Positions 36,316 to 46,643 are shown, counted from the first letter of the stretch. The stretch is 64,000 nucleotides of DNA from Comamonadaceae bacterium (GCA_947447975.1 CANFLU010000002.1:62001-126000), one strand, 5' to 3'. Numbers and translations: made by a program. Notes: generated by a model from the letters alone, not told the origin.

Positions 36316-37500
36316 ATGAAAACACTGCGACTACGCGAAGGCAAAGAGCGCTCCTTGCTGCGCAAACACCCTTGGATATTTGAATCGGCGATTGCCAAGG
36401 GCGGTGGCGACAGCGGCGAGACGGTGCGGGTAGAGGGGCATGCAGGCCAGTTTTTGGGCTGGGCGGCCTTTAGCCCGCAGTCACGCATTCGCGCGCGCGT
36501 CTGGAGTTTCGAAGAAGGCGATCGGATTGATGCCGCATTTTTCGATACGCGCATTCGCGTGGCCATAGAGGCGCGAGTACGGCTGGCGATAGACAGCGAC
36601 AGCCTGCGCTTGGTGCATGGAGAGTCCGACGGTTTGCCCGGCCTGATCGTAGACCGCTATGGCGATACGCTGGTGGCGCAGTTTGGCAGCGCGGGTTGCG
36701 AGCGCTGGAAAGATGCGATTGCCGACGCCTTACTGGCGCATACCGGATTGGACAAAATCTACGAACGCTCGGACGCCAGCAGCCGTGGCCTTGAAGGCCT
36801 GGATACCCGCGTTGGCTGGTTGCGTGGCCAAGGCGAGGTGGCGCTGGTGCTTCGCGAGCATGGCTGGCAACTTGGGCTGGACATTGCGCAAGGGCATAAG
36901 ACCGGTTACTACCTGGACCAGCGCGACAGCCGCCAGCGTTTTGCGCACTATGTACAGCGCCTGCAATCGCAGCGGGTGCTCAATTGTTATTGCTATACCG
37001 GCGGCTTTAGCGTGGCGGCGCTGGCCGGGGGCGCAGCGCATGTGACGTCCATCGACTCGTCGGCGCCCGCGCTGGCGCTGGCGGCTAGCAATGTGGCGCA
37101 CAACGGTTTTGCGGCCGAGCGCGCCGAATTTATCGACGCCGATGTGAACGCCAGCTTGCGCCGCTTTGCCAAAGAGGGACGCCGCTTTGACGCCATTGTG
37201 CTGGACCCGCCCAAGCTAGCCCCCACCATTGCGCACGCCGAGCGTGCCGCGCGCGCGTACAAAGACATCAACCGCCTGGCCTTGCAAATTTTGGAGCCAC
37301 AAGGCGTGTTGTTTACGTTTTCGTGTTCTGGCGGGATCAGCGCAGATTTGTTTCACAAGATCGTCGCCTCCGCGGGCGCGGACGCCGGGGTCGATGGTTT
37401 TATCAGCGAACGCCTGGGCGCCGCACCCGACCACCCGATGACCTTGAATTTTCCTGAAGGCGAGTACCTCAAAGGCTTGGTGGTGGTACGTAAGGCTTAA
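36316..37500 (+). CDS. rlmI: 23S rRNA methyltransferase, RlmI-like
   Basis: A 394-residue SAM-dependent methylase. N-terminal PUA domain (LRLREGKERSLLRKHPWIFESA), then an EEHAD-like domain and a Rossmann methylase with GHKTGYYLDQRDSR, the SAM motif VLNCYCYTGGFSVAALAGG, and the catalytic VLDPPKLAP. This fits RlmI, which makes m5C1962 in 23S rRNA. The start at 36316 (MKTLRLREG) is the usual one; two in-frame ATGs upstream at 36280 and 36307 lack conservation. Confidence 0.88.
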   Translation: MKTLRLREGKERSLLRKHPWIFESAIAKGGGDSGETVRVEGHAGQFLGWAAFSPQSRIRARVWSFEEGDRIDAAFFDTRIRVAIEARVRLAIDSDSLRLVHGESDGLPGLIVDRYGDTLVAQFGSAGCERWKDAIADALLAHTGLDKIYERSDASSRGLEGLDTRVGWLRGQGEVALVLREHGWQLGLDIAQGHKTGYYLDQRDSRQRFAHYVQRLQSQRVLNCYCYTGGFSVAALAGGAAHVTSIDSSAPALALAASNVAHNGFAAERAEFIDADVNASLRRFAKEGRRFDAIVLDPPKLAPTIAHAERAARAYKDINRLALQILEPQGVLFTFSCSGGISADLFHKIVASAGADAGVDGFISERLGAAPDHPMTLNFPEGEYLKGLVVVRKA

Positions 37501-37519
37501 AGACCGACTGCGCTAAATA

Positions 37520-37600
37520 TTCGACGCCATGGATGGGCACGGCCGGCGGCCTCGCAATGACGGAACTACGGTCAGCCATGCCTTGCGATGGCCTGCCAAT
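37520..37600. repeat. REP-like short intergenic repeat (tentative)
   Basis: On the minus strand this region reads with CCGTCATTGCGAGG and ends near GCCCATCCATGG, with a GGCC-rich core. Units of the form GTCATTGCGAG...ATCCATGG recur between genes in many proteobacteria. A weaker second copy (CAATGACTCC, 37597 onwards) follows. It lies between the methylase and the DMT exporter, in convergent 3' ends, the usual place for such repeats. Assignment is from general memory; copy number was not checked. Confidence 0.35.
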
Positions 37601-37628
37601 GACTCCATCGTCGCTTAGGCTACAAGGC

Positions 37629-38474
37629 TCAAGCCAAACGCAGTGCCATAACGCCCAGCACGATGGACAGGGTGCCCAGCACGCGGGGCCGAGTCCAGGG
37701 TTCTTTGAGCAACCAGGCGCCCAAAATGGCGGCAAAGAGTACCGAGGTTTCGCGCAGTGCGGCGATCAGCGCCACCGGCGCGACCGTCATCGCCCACAGG
37801 GCTATCGAATAAGAAGCCAGCGATGCCGCAGCACCCCCTGCAGCCAGACGCCAGCGCCCGCGCACATAGGGCATGACGGCACCCTTGCGTTGCCACAAAA
37901 CCAGAAAGGCAAAAGGCCATCCATCCAGCGCAAACAGCAACGCAGCGTATTGCAAAACATGGCCGGACAGGCGGGCGCCTTTGGCATCGACCACGGTGTA
38001 AATCGCAATCAGCACCGCGTTGCACAGGGCAAACACCACGGCTTTTTTTTGCGCCAGCATGGCGCCGCCTGCGCCCAGCAAAAGCAGGCCACAACTAACG
38101 CACAGCACACCCAAGCAAGCCAAGGGCGTGAGGGCTTCATCGAGCAGCACCAAAGAACTAAGCGCCACCAACACCGGCGCAGTGCCGCGCATCAGCGGGT
38201 AAGCCAGGCCCAAATCGCCATGCCGGTAGGCCCCGGCCAGCGCAAAGTAATAGGCCACATGTACCAGCAAGGATGCAGCGATATAGGGCCACACCTGCGG
38301 GTCTGGCAGGCCAAGGTACAGGCACAGCGGTATCGCATAACAAGAACAAAGCACATGGATCAGCGCGGTATCCAGCGTTTTGTCGGTACTGGATTTGACC
38401 AGTGCATTCCAGCTGGCGTGGAGCAGCGCACCGACCAGAACGGCCAGCAGCACCTGCGGACTCAGACTGGGCAC
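37629..38474 (-). CDS. EamA/DMT family transporter
   Basis: A 281-residue inner-membrane protein of about ten spans in two repeated halves, typical of drug/metabolite transporters. Visible EamA features are LVGALLHASWNALVKSS at the start, YPLMRGTAPVLVALSSLVLLDE in parts near 90-115, and ALRETSVLFAAILGAWLLKEPW near 240. It is followed on the same strand after the phn genes, with 72 bp between, so it could serve that cluster, but substrate is unknown. Confidence 0.82.
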   Translation of the reverse strand: MPSLSPQVLLAVLVGALLHASWNALVKSSTDKTLDTALIHVLCSCYAIPLCLYLGLPDPQVWPYIAASLLVHVAYYFALAGAYRHGDLGLAYPLMRGTAPVLVALSSLVLLDEALTPLACLGVLCVSCGLLLLGAGGAMLAQKKAVVFALCNAVLIAIYTVVDAKGARLSGHVLQYAALLFALDGWPFAFLVLWQRKGAVMPYVRGRWRLAAGGAAASLASYSIALWAMTVAPVALIAALRETSVLFAAILGAWLLKEPWTRPRVLGTLSIVLGVMALRLA

Positions 38475-38546
38475 GCCACCTCAGTGCCCCAGCGCACTTT
38501 GCCTAGCGCGCGTTGGAGCAATGCAAGCCATGTCATGCACGCGGCC

Positions 38547-39107
38547 TCAGTGCAAGAGTGCGCAACGGCTTGCATACTGCAAAAAGTGATCGAGATCCGG
38601 CGTTGGCAGGCCTGATTGCTTGGCGCGGTCGTCCCACACACGCAGGCGCACCGCTTCACAGGCGCCCGGCTCTTGCAAAAATGCCTGCGCCTGCTCCGCA
38701 CTGAACACACCGCCTTGCAGTGCCAGGCTGCGCTTGGAGTCCTCGGACAAAGCAGCGTAGTAATCCGGCCGTGTGGCGCACAAATAGCGCTTGGCATTGA
38801 CGTGGCGCTGGATGGCATCGACCACCGTATCAGGGAACAGGCCGCGCAAGAAAGGCACGACGCGGTACTGGTGCACATCGTCCACGCCTTGGGCGCTGGG
38901 CGTCTCGCCCAGCGCATGCAACAAATGGCCCAGGTCGTGCAATAGCGCGGCGCAGATCAAGCCGTCGTCAGCGCCTTCTTGCTCGGCTTGCAGGGCGCAT
39001 TGCAGCGCGTGTTCGAGGTGGCTCACCGGTTCGCCGGTGTATTGCTCTGCGCCGCGTGCGACAAACAGATCGCGTATCGCAGCAAGGCGGGGCGTAAGGG
39101 CTGCCAT
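38547..39107 (-). CDS. phnZ: HD-domain protein of phosphonate clusters, PhnZ-like diiron oxygenase
   Basis: A 186-residue HD-domain protein. It keeps, one residue off from the numbering I recall for PhnZ, the residues Y23, E26, H33, H57-D58, H61 and H79, plus H102 and an aspartate in WDD at 159-160. In PhnZ these bind a mixed-valent diiron centre and close over the substrate, 1-hydroxy-2-aminoethylphosphonate, which is split to glycine and phosphate. Six bases separate it from phnY, so it belongs to the phnR-A-Y operon. PhnY*, the partner hydroxylase, is not in the window. It is also the protein known as the phosphonate-operon-associated HDIG family. Exact substrate is inferred. Confidence 0.75.
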   Translation of the reverse strand: MAALTPRLAAIRDLFVARGAEQYTGEPVSHLEHALQCALQAEQEGADDGLICAALLHDLGHLLHALGETPSAQGVDDVHQYRVVPFLRGLFPDTVVDAIQRHVNAKRYLCATRPDYYAALSEDSKRSLALQGGVFSAEQAQAFLQEPGACEAVRLRVWDDRAKQSGLPTPDLDHFLQYASRCALLH

Positions 39108-39113
39108 GGTGCT

Positions 39114-40571
39114 CTATACCCAAGGCAGGGAATAGGTTTTGACGTTAGTGAAACTTTTCATTGCTTCCTGCACGCCTTCTTTGTAGCCCAGGCCCGAGTC
39201 TTTGATGCCACCAAAAGGCGTGAGTTCCAATCGGTAGCCCGGCACTTCGCGCACATTGACGGTACCCATTTGCAATTCATTCACAAAGCGCACGATATCG
39301 TCCATGCGGTTGGTGCATACGCCGCTGGACAAACCGTAGGCTGTGCCGTTGGCAATCGCAATCGCCTCGTCGATATTGGAAAAACGGATGATGGGCGATA
39401 CCGGGCCGAAGGTTTCTTCGCGCACCACGGTCATTTCCGGGCGCACTTGGTCGATGACGGTTGGCGCGTACAAAGCACCGCGCCGCTGGTTGCCGTGCAA
39501 GAGACGCGCACCTTGGGACACCGCTTCGTTCACGCGCGCTTCAAACAGCATGGCGGCCTGCTCGTCGATCACAGTGCCCATTAGGTTTGTCTCGTCCGCC
39601 GGATCGCCATAACTCCAGGCGCGGGTTTTTGCTAGTACCAGGTCGGTAAAGTCTTTGGCGACTTTGTCATGTACCAGCATGCGCTTCACGGCGGTGCAGC
39701 GCTGACCCGAATTTTTGTAAGACCCATTGACCGCCAGCGTGGCCGCTTCTTCCAGGTCGGCATCGTCCATCACGATCAAGGGGTCATTACCACCCAGCTC
39801 CAGCACCACGCGGCGGTAGCCGGCTTTGGCGGCGATGTATTTGCCAATCGGCACACCGCCGGTAAAGGTAATGAGGTCCACTTGCGCATGGGTGAGCATT
39901 TCGTCGGCAATCTCTGCGGGGTCACCGGTGATGATTTGCAGCATCTGCGGCGGCAGTCCGCCCTGGTACAGCAGTTGGGCTAAATAGATCGCGGAGAACG
40001 GTACTTTCTCCGAAGGCTTGAGCACCATGCGGTTGTTGGTGGCGATACTGGGAATGATTTTGTGCGCCACCTGGTTCATGGGGTGGTTAAACGGCGTGAT
40101 CGCGCTGATCACGCCCAGCAGAGGCGAGCGCTGCGTATAGACGCGTCGCTGCTTGCCATGGTGTGTGAGGTCGCAGCTAAAAATTTGGCCATCGTCTTTC
40201 AACACCTCTTGCGCGCCGAACAAGAGCACATCGCTGACGCGGCCCGCTTCATAGACTGCGTCTTTCATGCACAAGCCAGATTCGGCGCTGATCAGGCGCG
40301 CAATGTCTTGTACATGCGTGCGTACCAGCGCAGCGGTGTTATTCAAAATTGCCGCGCGCTCGTAGCGCGTCAGGCGGCTTTGGTAGGCATGGGCCCAGGC
40401 GTAGGCCTGACGCACTTCCTCGAGTGTGGCCTTGGGTATTTGGCCTAGGCGCGCGTTGGTATAGGGGTTGAACACCTCGATGTGGCGCTCGCGGCCCGCG
40501 CCCAGTACCTGGCCGCCTAGGCGCATGGCGTCGAGTTGGTGTTCGCGTATGAAGTCAGCAATATCGGTCAT
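39114..40571 (-). CDS. phnY: Phosphonoacetaldehyde dehydrogenase
   Basis: NAD-dependent aldehyde dehydrogenase of 485 residues, with ISAITPFNHPMNQVAHKI, the active-site glutamate in LELGGNDPLIVM and cysteine in NSGQRCTAVKRM. Its place between phosphonoacetate hydrolase and the PhnZ-like gene, with phnW across the divergent promoter, makes the substrate phosphonoacetaldehyde, oxidised to phosphonoacetate. AGGACA precedes the ATG at 40571. By sequence alone it could be another ALDH; the call rests on context. Confidence 0.88.
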   Translation of the reverse strand: MTDIADFIREHQLDAMRLGGQVLGAGRERHIEVFNPYTNARLGQIPKATLEEVRQAYAWAHAYQSRLTRYERAAILNNTAALVRTHVQDIARLISAESGLCMKDAVYEAGRVSDVLLFGAQEVLKDDGQIFSCDLTHHGKQRRVYTQRSPLLGVISAITPFNHPMNQVAHKIIPSIATNNRMVLKPSEKVPFSAIYLAQLLYQGGLPPQMLQIITGDPAEIADEMLTHAQVDLITFTGGVPIGKYIAAKAGYRRVVLELGGNDPLIVMDDADLEEAATLAVNGSYKNSGQRCTAVKRMLVHDKVAKDFTDLVLAKTRAWSYGDPADETNLMGTVIDEQAAMLFEARVNEAVSQGARLLHGNQRRGALYAPTVIDQVRPEMTVVREETFGPVSPIIRFSNIDEAIAIANGTAYGLSSGVCTNRMDDIVRFVNELQMGTVNVREVPGYRLELTPFGGIKDSGLGYKEGVQEAMKSFTNVKTYSLPWV

Positions 40572-40585
40572 GGGCTGTCCTAGGT

Positions 40586-41821
<1,236 letters not shown>

Positions 41822-42544
41822 TTAGTTGCTGGCCTTGCCAGGCGGGTCTGCCGTGTACTGGCTACGGGCGGTGCGCTCGCGGCTTTGCGTCACATGGCGG
41901 CGCAAGGTATCGGCTGCAAACGCGGCGTTGCGCGAACGTATGGCAGCCAGTACCTCACGGTGCTCTTGGATGGAGCCGGTCAACAAATCCTGCGCCGCCA
42001 GATTACGCCTGCGGAACAAGCTCAGCTCGCGCGTGAGGCGCCGGTACAGCAGGTACATCTTGCGGTTGCCCGCAAAAGACACCAGGGTTTCGTGGAATTC
42101 CACGTTGAGCCGGTAGTACAAAGCCGCGTCCTGCGCCTGCACCGCCTGCTCCATGCTGTCGATCATGGTTTGCAGGCTGGCCAGTTGCTCCTCGCTGGCC
42201 CGCGCCGCCAGCACCGCACCCACATGGGCTTCCATCATGGCCCGCAGTTCGTAAATTTCCAGTGCCTCTTGCAATGGAATCTGGCGTACATACACGCCCC
42301 GGTTTTTTTTCAAGGTCAAGAGCCCGGCTTCCTCCAGCACCCGAAAGGCCTCACGCACCGGCCCGCGCGAGACACCCAAGCGCTCGGCCAAGGCCGCTTC
42401 GTTCAATTTATCACCCGGGCCGATTTCGCCCAAGGTGATCATCCGCTCCAAGGCCTGCTGCACCGCGCTCGTCAGCGAGCTGGTTTGCAGCATGGCGATG
42501 GTGGGCTGGGCGAGGTCCAACATGTCGAGGGTTTCGAAAGGCAT
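41822..42544 (-). CDS. phnR: GntR/FadR-type regulator of phosphonate use
   Basis: A 240-residue regulator: winged HTH at about 35-90 (LNEAALAERLGVSRGPVREAFRVLEEAGLL, quoted in parts: LAERLGVSRGPVREAF) and a C-terminal FCD ligand domain with metal-type residues (YRLNVEFHETLV and EHREVLAAI). It begins the leftward operon phnR-phnA-phnY-phnZ. It is the type named as phosphonate-utilisation-associated regulator. It likely controls both divergent units from palindromes at 42571-42589; ligand may be 2-AEP or a breakdown product. Confidence 0.85.
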   Translation of the reverse strand: MPFETLDMLDLAQPTIAMLQTSSLTSAVQQALERMITLGEIGPGDKLNEAALAERLGVSRGPVREAFRVLEEAGLLTLKKNRGVYVRQIPLQEALEIYELRAMMEAHVGAVLAARASEEQLASLQTMIDSMEQAVQAQDAALYYRLNVEFHETLVSFAGNRKMYLLYRRLTRELSLFRRRNLAAQDLLTGSIQEHREVLAAIRSRNAAFAADTLRRHVTQSRERTARSQYTADPPGKASN

Positions 42545-42570
42545 AGGGCAATTGGAGCAGAAAATTGCAG

Positions 42571-42589
42571 ATTGTCAACAATATTATTG
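42571..42589. promoter_or_regulatory. Candidate PhnR operator in the divergent control region
   Basis: Two overlapping symmetric elements lie in the 155-bp gap: ATTGT-CA-ACAAT at 42571-42582 and CAATA-T-TATTG at 42579-42589. They sit 27 bp upstream of phnR, in an AT-rich patch. FadR-type regulators bind such short inverted repeats. The location would let one protein repress both directions. Confidence 0.55.
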
Positions 42590-42699
42590 TATTCTCAGGG
42601 CTTGCACCCTTACGCTTCAGCTTTCGCGCCAACGCTTCGCGCAGTAAGCTTCTTGCCTGCGCACCCCCTGGACGCTTTTGGACTTTTGAGAACCCACCC

Positions 42700-43830
42700 A
42701 TGCCCTTGCACCGCGACGCCATCTTGCTCACCCCCGGCCCGCTGACCACCAGCTTGCGCACCAAGCTGGCCATGCTGCGCGACTGGGGCTCGTGGGATGC
42801 GGACTTCATCGCCGTCACCGCCAGCGTGCGCAAGAGCCTGCTGGACATCGTGCACGGGCAAGACAGCCATGTGGTCGTACCTTTGCAGGGCAGCGGCACC
42901 TTTAGCGTGGAGGCGGCAGTGGCCACGGTCGTGCCACGCGAGGGCCATGTACTGGTGCTGGACAACGGCGCCTATTGCAAACGCGCGGCCAAGCTCAGCA
43001 GTTTGATGGGGCGGCGCACGACGGTGCTGCCGTTTGACGACGCGCAGGCGGTATCGCCACTGGCGTTGGAAGCTGCATTGCAAGCCGATGCCAGCATCAG
43101 CCATGTGTTGATGATCCATTGCGAGACCGGCGCCGGTGTGCTAAACCCCTTGCAGGCCGTGGCCGATGTGTGTGCGCGCCACGCCAAGGGTTTGATCGTC
43201 GACGCCATGAGCTCCTTTGGCGCGCTGCCGATTGATGCCCGTACCACGCGTTTTGATGCTTTGATTGCCGCCAGCGGCAAATGCCTGGAAGGCGTTCCAG
43301 GCATGGGCTTTGTTTTGTTGCACAAGCAAATACTGCCTGCTTGCGAAGGCAACAGCCAGTCCTTGGCCATGGATTTATTCGACCAACACGCCTATATGGA
43401 AAAAACCGGGCAATGGCGTTTTACGCCACCCACCCATGTGCTGGTGGCCTTGCAGGAAGCGATTGCCCAATTTGTCGAAGAAGGCGGGCAAAGCGCACGG
43501 CTGGCGCGCTACCAGGCTAATTGCGACACCTTGTTGCATGGCATGGCGGCGCTGGGTTTTGTGCCTTTTTTGCCGCCAGACATCCAAGCGCCCATCATTG
43601 TGACTTTCCATGCGCCTGCGGACCGGACCTACGAATTCAAAAAGTTTTACGACGCGGCCAAGCGCCATGGCTTTATCCTCTACCCTGGCAAGCTCACCCA
43701 AATCGAGACCTTTCGCGTCGGCTGCATTGGCGCGATAGGCACGGTGGAAATGGAGCAAGCGGTACATGCGGTAGCACGCGCGATGCAAGACCTAGGTATT
43801 ACCCACGGCGCGCCCACAAACGCACCGTGA
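42700..43830 (+). CDS. phnW: 2-aminoethylphosphonate--pyruvate transaminase
   Basis: PLP enzyme that converts 2-aminoethylphosphonate plus pyruvate to phosphonoacetaldehyde plus alanine. The 376-residue protein starts [18 protein letters not shown] and has D168 in IVDAMSSFG and the PLP lysine K194 in [11 protein letters not shown], at the positions I recall for PhnW. The open frame to 42565 runs through the operator region and is not used. The gamma-glutamyl ligase gene begins 18 bp after the stop, with GGAGCA between, so they should be co-transcribed. Confidence 0.94.
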   Translation: MPLHRDAILLTPGPLTTSLRTKLAMLRDWGSWDADFIAVTASVRKSLLDIVHGQDSHVVVPLQGSGTFSVEAAVATVVPREGHVLVLDNGAYCKRAAKLSSLMGRRTTVLPFDDAQAVSPLALEAALQADASISHVLMIHCETGAGVLNPLQAVADVCARHAKGLIVDAMSSFGALPIDARTTRFDALIAASGKCLEGVPGMGFVLLHKQILPACEGNSQSLAMDLFDQHAYMEKTGQWRFTPPTHVLVALQEAIAQFVEEGGQSARLARYQANCDTLLHGMAALGFVPFLPPDIQAPIIVTFHAPADRTYEFKKFYDAAKRHGFILYPGKLTQIETFRVGCIGAIGTVEMEQAVHAVARAMQDLGITHGAPTNAP

Positions 43831-43848
43831 ATACAAACGGAGCAATTC

Positions 43849-45222
43849 ATGGCAAGTCAAAAGCAGCACCCAGCAGTGGCTGCCGTCGCGAAAAGCGGCA
43901 GCAACAAGGTGAAGGTCGCCGTGAGCGATATCGACGGCATCTTGCGCGGTAAATACCTGCACATCGACAAATTTCTAAGCGCAGCCCAGCCCTACCCTGG
44001 CGGAGGATTTGGCTTTTGCGACGTGGTCTTTGGCTGGGATGCGCATGACACCTGCTACGACAACACCAACGTCACCGGCTGGCAACACGGCTTCCCCGAC
44101 GCCCTGGCCCGGCTCGACCTGAACACCGCCCGTACTGTGCCCTGGGATAAGCAGGTGCCGTTTTTCCTGGGCGAGTTTGTGAACGCCGATGGGTCGCCCT
44201 ACGCAGTGTGCCCGCGCCAGACGCTTAAGCGCGTGCTGGCACGAGCGCACAAAATGGGCTTGACCCCCATGACCGGCATGGAGTTTGAATGGTTTAACTT
44301 CAAAGAAACGCCGCAAAGCTGGGCCGACAAAAAAGGTGTGGGGCCAACCTCGCTGACCCCGGGTATGTTTGGCTATTCGCTTTTGCGCATGGCCGATAAC
44401 GGCGGTTTTTTCAATGCCTTGATGGACGATATGCAAGCCTTTGGCGTGCCCATCGAAGGCCTGCACACCGAAACGGGCCCTGGCGTCTACGAAGCTGCGA
44501 TTGCCTTCTCCGAAGCGCTGGAGCAAGCGGACCGCGCCATACTGTTCAAAACCGGCGCGCGCGAGATCGGCAAGCGCTACGACATCATGCCCAGTTTTAT
44601 GGCCAAGTGGAACCAGCACCTTCCCGGCTGCAGCGGCCATATCCACCAGTCCTTGAGCGACGGTAAAAACAATGTGTTTGCCGACGCCAAAGGCCGGCAC
44701 GGCATGAGCAAATTGTTCGAAAGCTACCTGGCCGGGCAAGTGGCTTGCCTGATGGAGTTTGCGCCCATGTTCTGGCCCACCATTAATAGCTACAAGCGCC
44801 TGGTCGATGGGTTTTGGGCGCCGGTCAAACCCACCTGGGGCGTGGACAACCGCACCGCAAGCTTTCGCGTCATTGCCGGTTCGCCCAAGTCCACCCGTTT
44901 GGAGACACGCTGCCCCGGCGCTGACGTGAACCCGTATCTGGCAATGGCCGCCGTCATTGCCGCAGGTCTGGACGGCGTAGAAAAAGGCCTCAAACTCAAG
45001 GCCCCGGCGATTACCGGCACCAATCTGGGCGCAGAAAACATCCCGCGGGCACCACGCACCTTGATAGAAACCACGCGCAATTTCCGCGAATCCAAAATCG
45101 CCCGCGATTGGCTGGGCGATACCTTTGTCGATCACTTTGCCGCCACCCGCGAATGGGAGTGGCGCCAGTGGCTCGATGGTGTGACCGATTGGGAACTCAA
45201 ACGCTATTTCGAAATTATTTAA
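43849..45222 (+). CDS. Glutamine synthetase family, gamma-glutamyl-amine ligase (PuuA-like)
   Basis: A 457-residue enzyme of the glutamine synthetase fold. SDIDGILRGKYLHIDKF near the N-terminus, TGMEFEWF, ETGPGVYEAAI (metal and glutamate site), HLPGCSGHIHQSLSDG (ATP site) and TRLETRCPGADVNPYLAMAA match PuuA-like enzymes, which attach the gamma-carboxyl of glutamate to an amine. The adenylylation region of GlnA is lacking. It is unlikely to be the housekeeping GS: it lies directly after phnW and is followed by an alcohol dehydrogenase, a gamma-glutamyl hydrolase and an aldehyde dehydrogenase. Its amine substrate is inferred to be ethanolamine-like. Confidence 0.88.
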   Translation: MASQKQHPAVAAVAKSGSNKVKVAVSDIDGILRGKYLHIDKFLSAAQPYPGGGFGFCDVVFGWDAHDTCYDNTNVTGWQHGFPDALARLDLNTARTVPWDKQVPFFLGEFVNADGSPYAVCPRQTLKRVLARAHKMGLTPMTGMEFEWFNFKETPQSWADKKGVGPTSLTPGMFGYSLLRMADNGGFFNALMDDMQAFGVPIEGLHTETGPGVYEAAIAFSEALEQADRAILFKTGAREIGKRYDIMPSFMAKWNQHLPGCSGHIHQSLSDGKNNVFADAKGRHGMSKLFESYLAGQVACLMEFAPMFWPTINSYKRLVDGFWAPVKPTWGVDNRTASFRVIAGSPKSTRLETRCPGADVNPYLAMAAVIAAGLDGVEKGLKLKAPAITGTNLGAENIPRAPRTLIETTRNFRESKIARDWLGDTFVDHFAATREWEWRQWLDGVTDWELKRYFEII

Positions 45223-45383
45223 GTCATAGCGGAAAAACCCCTGCGCCTAACTGTTGAGCCCCTACTTAGTCGCATTGCATGGGGGAGATGGTATGAAAAA
45301 CGGTAACAATCGCAGCTAGTGCGCGCGCGGCCCTTTTTTCCAAGGCCTTGCCAAGCGCTGCAAAACTTTTCTAAAGATTTTCT

Positions 45384-46517
45384 ATGAGCATTACCTCTTT
45401 TTCCTTTCCGACCCCCATCCGCTTTGGCGCGGGCGCGCGCAAGCTGGTCGCTGCCCATTTGCAGGAGCTGGGGCTCAAACGCCCGCTGATCGTCACTGAC
45501 CGGGCCTTGGGCGCGCTGCCGGTGCTGGCCGAGTTTCAATCCCATTTGTCGGGGCTGGACGTGGCGGTTTTCTCCGGCGTGTTCGGCAATCCCACCTGTA
45601 GCCAGGTGATGGATGGCGCGGTGGCATATAAAGCGCATCAAGCCGACTGCATCATCGGCTTTGGCGGCGGCGCGGCGCTGGACGTTGCCAAGGTAGTGGG
45701 TATTGCCGCCACGCACGCGGGCGATATTTTGGAGTACGTCTGGGACCATCCGCAGGTGCGCCCCATCAGCGCGCCGCTGCCCTATTTTGTGGCCCTGCCC
45801 ACCACCTCGGGCACCGGTTCGGAAGTGGGCCGCTCCAGCGTGGTCAGCGAGAACGAAACGCACTTAAAGCGCGTGGTCTTTAGCCCCAAAATTTTGGCGC
45901 GCATGGTGTTTGCCGACCCCGAACTCACCCTGGGCCTGCCAACCCATGTCACCGCCGCTACCGGTATGGACGCACTCACCCACAACATCGAGAGTTATCT
46001 GTCCCCAGCCTACCACCCGCTGTGCGATGGCATCGCCTTGGAAGGTACCCGCATTGCGGCCGCTGCACTGCAGACCGCAGTGAAAGAGCCCGGCAATCTG
46101 CAAGCGCGCGGCGACATGATGATGGCTTCCATGATGGGCGCCATTGCTTTCCAAAAAGATTTGGGTGCGGTGCATTCCTGCGCGCACGCCCTGGGCGCGG
46201 TCTGCGACCTGCACCACGGCCTGGCCAATGCTTTGATGATCGACACCGTGTTGGCTTGGAACTTTGAAGCCGTGCCTGCTAAGTTCGATGAATTGGCGCA
46301 TGTCTGCCGCGTCGCTGGTGGTGGTAAAGCCTTTGTGCCCTGGCTCAAAACGCTTAAGACCAGCATCGGCATTACCGGCGGCTTGGCCGCGCATGGCGTG
46401 AAAGCAGAACATATGGCCCGCCTAGTGGATGTGGCCCAGGCCGACATCTGCCACCAGACCAATCCAAGACCCTGCACCCCGGCCGATTTTGAGCGCCTGT
46501 TCCGCCAGGCGATGTAA
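45384..46517 (+). CDS. Iron-containing alcohol dehydrogenase
   Basis: Group III NAD-dependent dehydrogenase of 377 residues. NAD site GFGGGAALDVAK at about 92-103 and PTTSGTGSEVGRSSVV; metal ligands in GMDALTHNIESY, and VHSCAHALGAVCDLHHGLANAL (quoted in parts: CAHALGA, LHHGLANA). Oxidises an alcohol to an aldehyde. In this cluster it takes the place that PuuB amine oxidase has in putrescine breakdown, which suggests a substrate with both an amine and a hydroxyl. About 160 bp precede it and include a CAAGGCCTTG palindrome at 45341; a separate promoter is possible. Confidence 0.9.
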   Translation: MSITSFSFPTPIRFGAGARKLVAAHLQELGLKRPLIVTDRALGALPVLAEFQSHLSGLDVAVFSGVFGNPTCSQVMDGAVAYKAHQADCIIGFGGGAALDVAKVVGIAATHAGDILEYVWDHPQVRPISAPLPYFVALPTTSGTGSEVGRSSVVSENETHLKRVVFSPKILARMVFADPELTLGLPTHVTAATGMDALTHNIESYLSPAYHPLCDGIALEGTRIAAAALQTAVKEPGNLQARGDMMMASMMGAIAFQKDLGAVHSCAHALGAVCDLHHGLANALMIDTVLAWNFEAVPAKFDELAHVCRVAGGGKAFVPWLKTLKTSIGITGGLAAHGVKAEHMARLVDVAQADICHQTNPRPCTPADFERLFRQAM

Positions 46518-46643
46518 GCTCTAGGTACGCGAAACGCTTGTGCTCCTTTCCCACTTTCACATACCGCCCAGGTAGGCGAATGCGGCTACTGCCAAGCCAC
46601 TTGCCGACACTTTTTACCAACCCTTCATTTCTTGTTTTTGACC

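Noticed and set aside
38469-38489. GGGCAC/GTGCCC inverted repeat after the PhnZ-like gene as a terminator
   Set aside because: Only six paired bases with a nine-base loop and no T tract on either strand.
37533-38615. A 360-codon plus-strand frame opposite the DMT exporter
   Set aside because: Glutamine/histidine-rich translation typical of the reverse of hydrophobic helices; the minus strand encodes a credible ten-span transporter.
43975-45135. A 386-codon minus-strand frame opposite the gamma-glutamyl ligase
   Set aside because: Long open frames opposite GC-rich genes are common; the plus-strand product has all catalytic motifs, and the minus-strand one shows His/Gly/Ala-rich antisense composition.
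45341-45350. CAAGGCCTTG palindrome before the iron alcohol dehydrogenase as an operator
   Set aside because: Ten-base palindromes of this composition are frequent by chance and there is no second copy.
45240-45380. Possible glycine or other riboswitch in the gap before the alcohol dehydrogenase
   Set aside because: I looked for conserved aptamer cores because glycine is the expected product of the pathway, and saw none.
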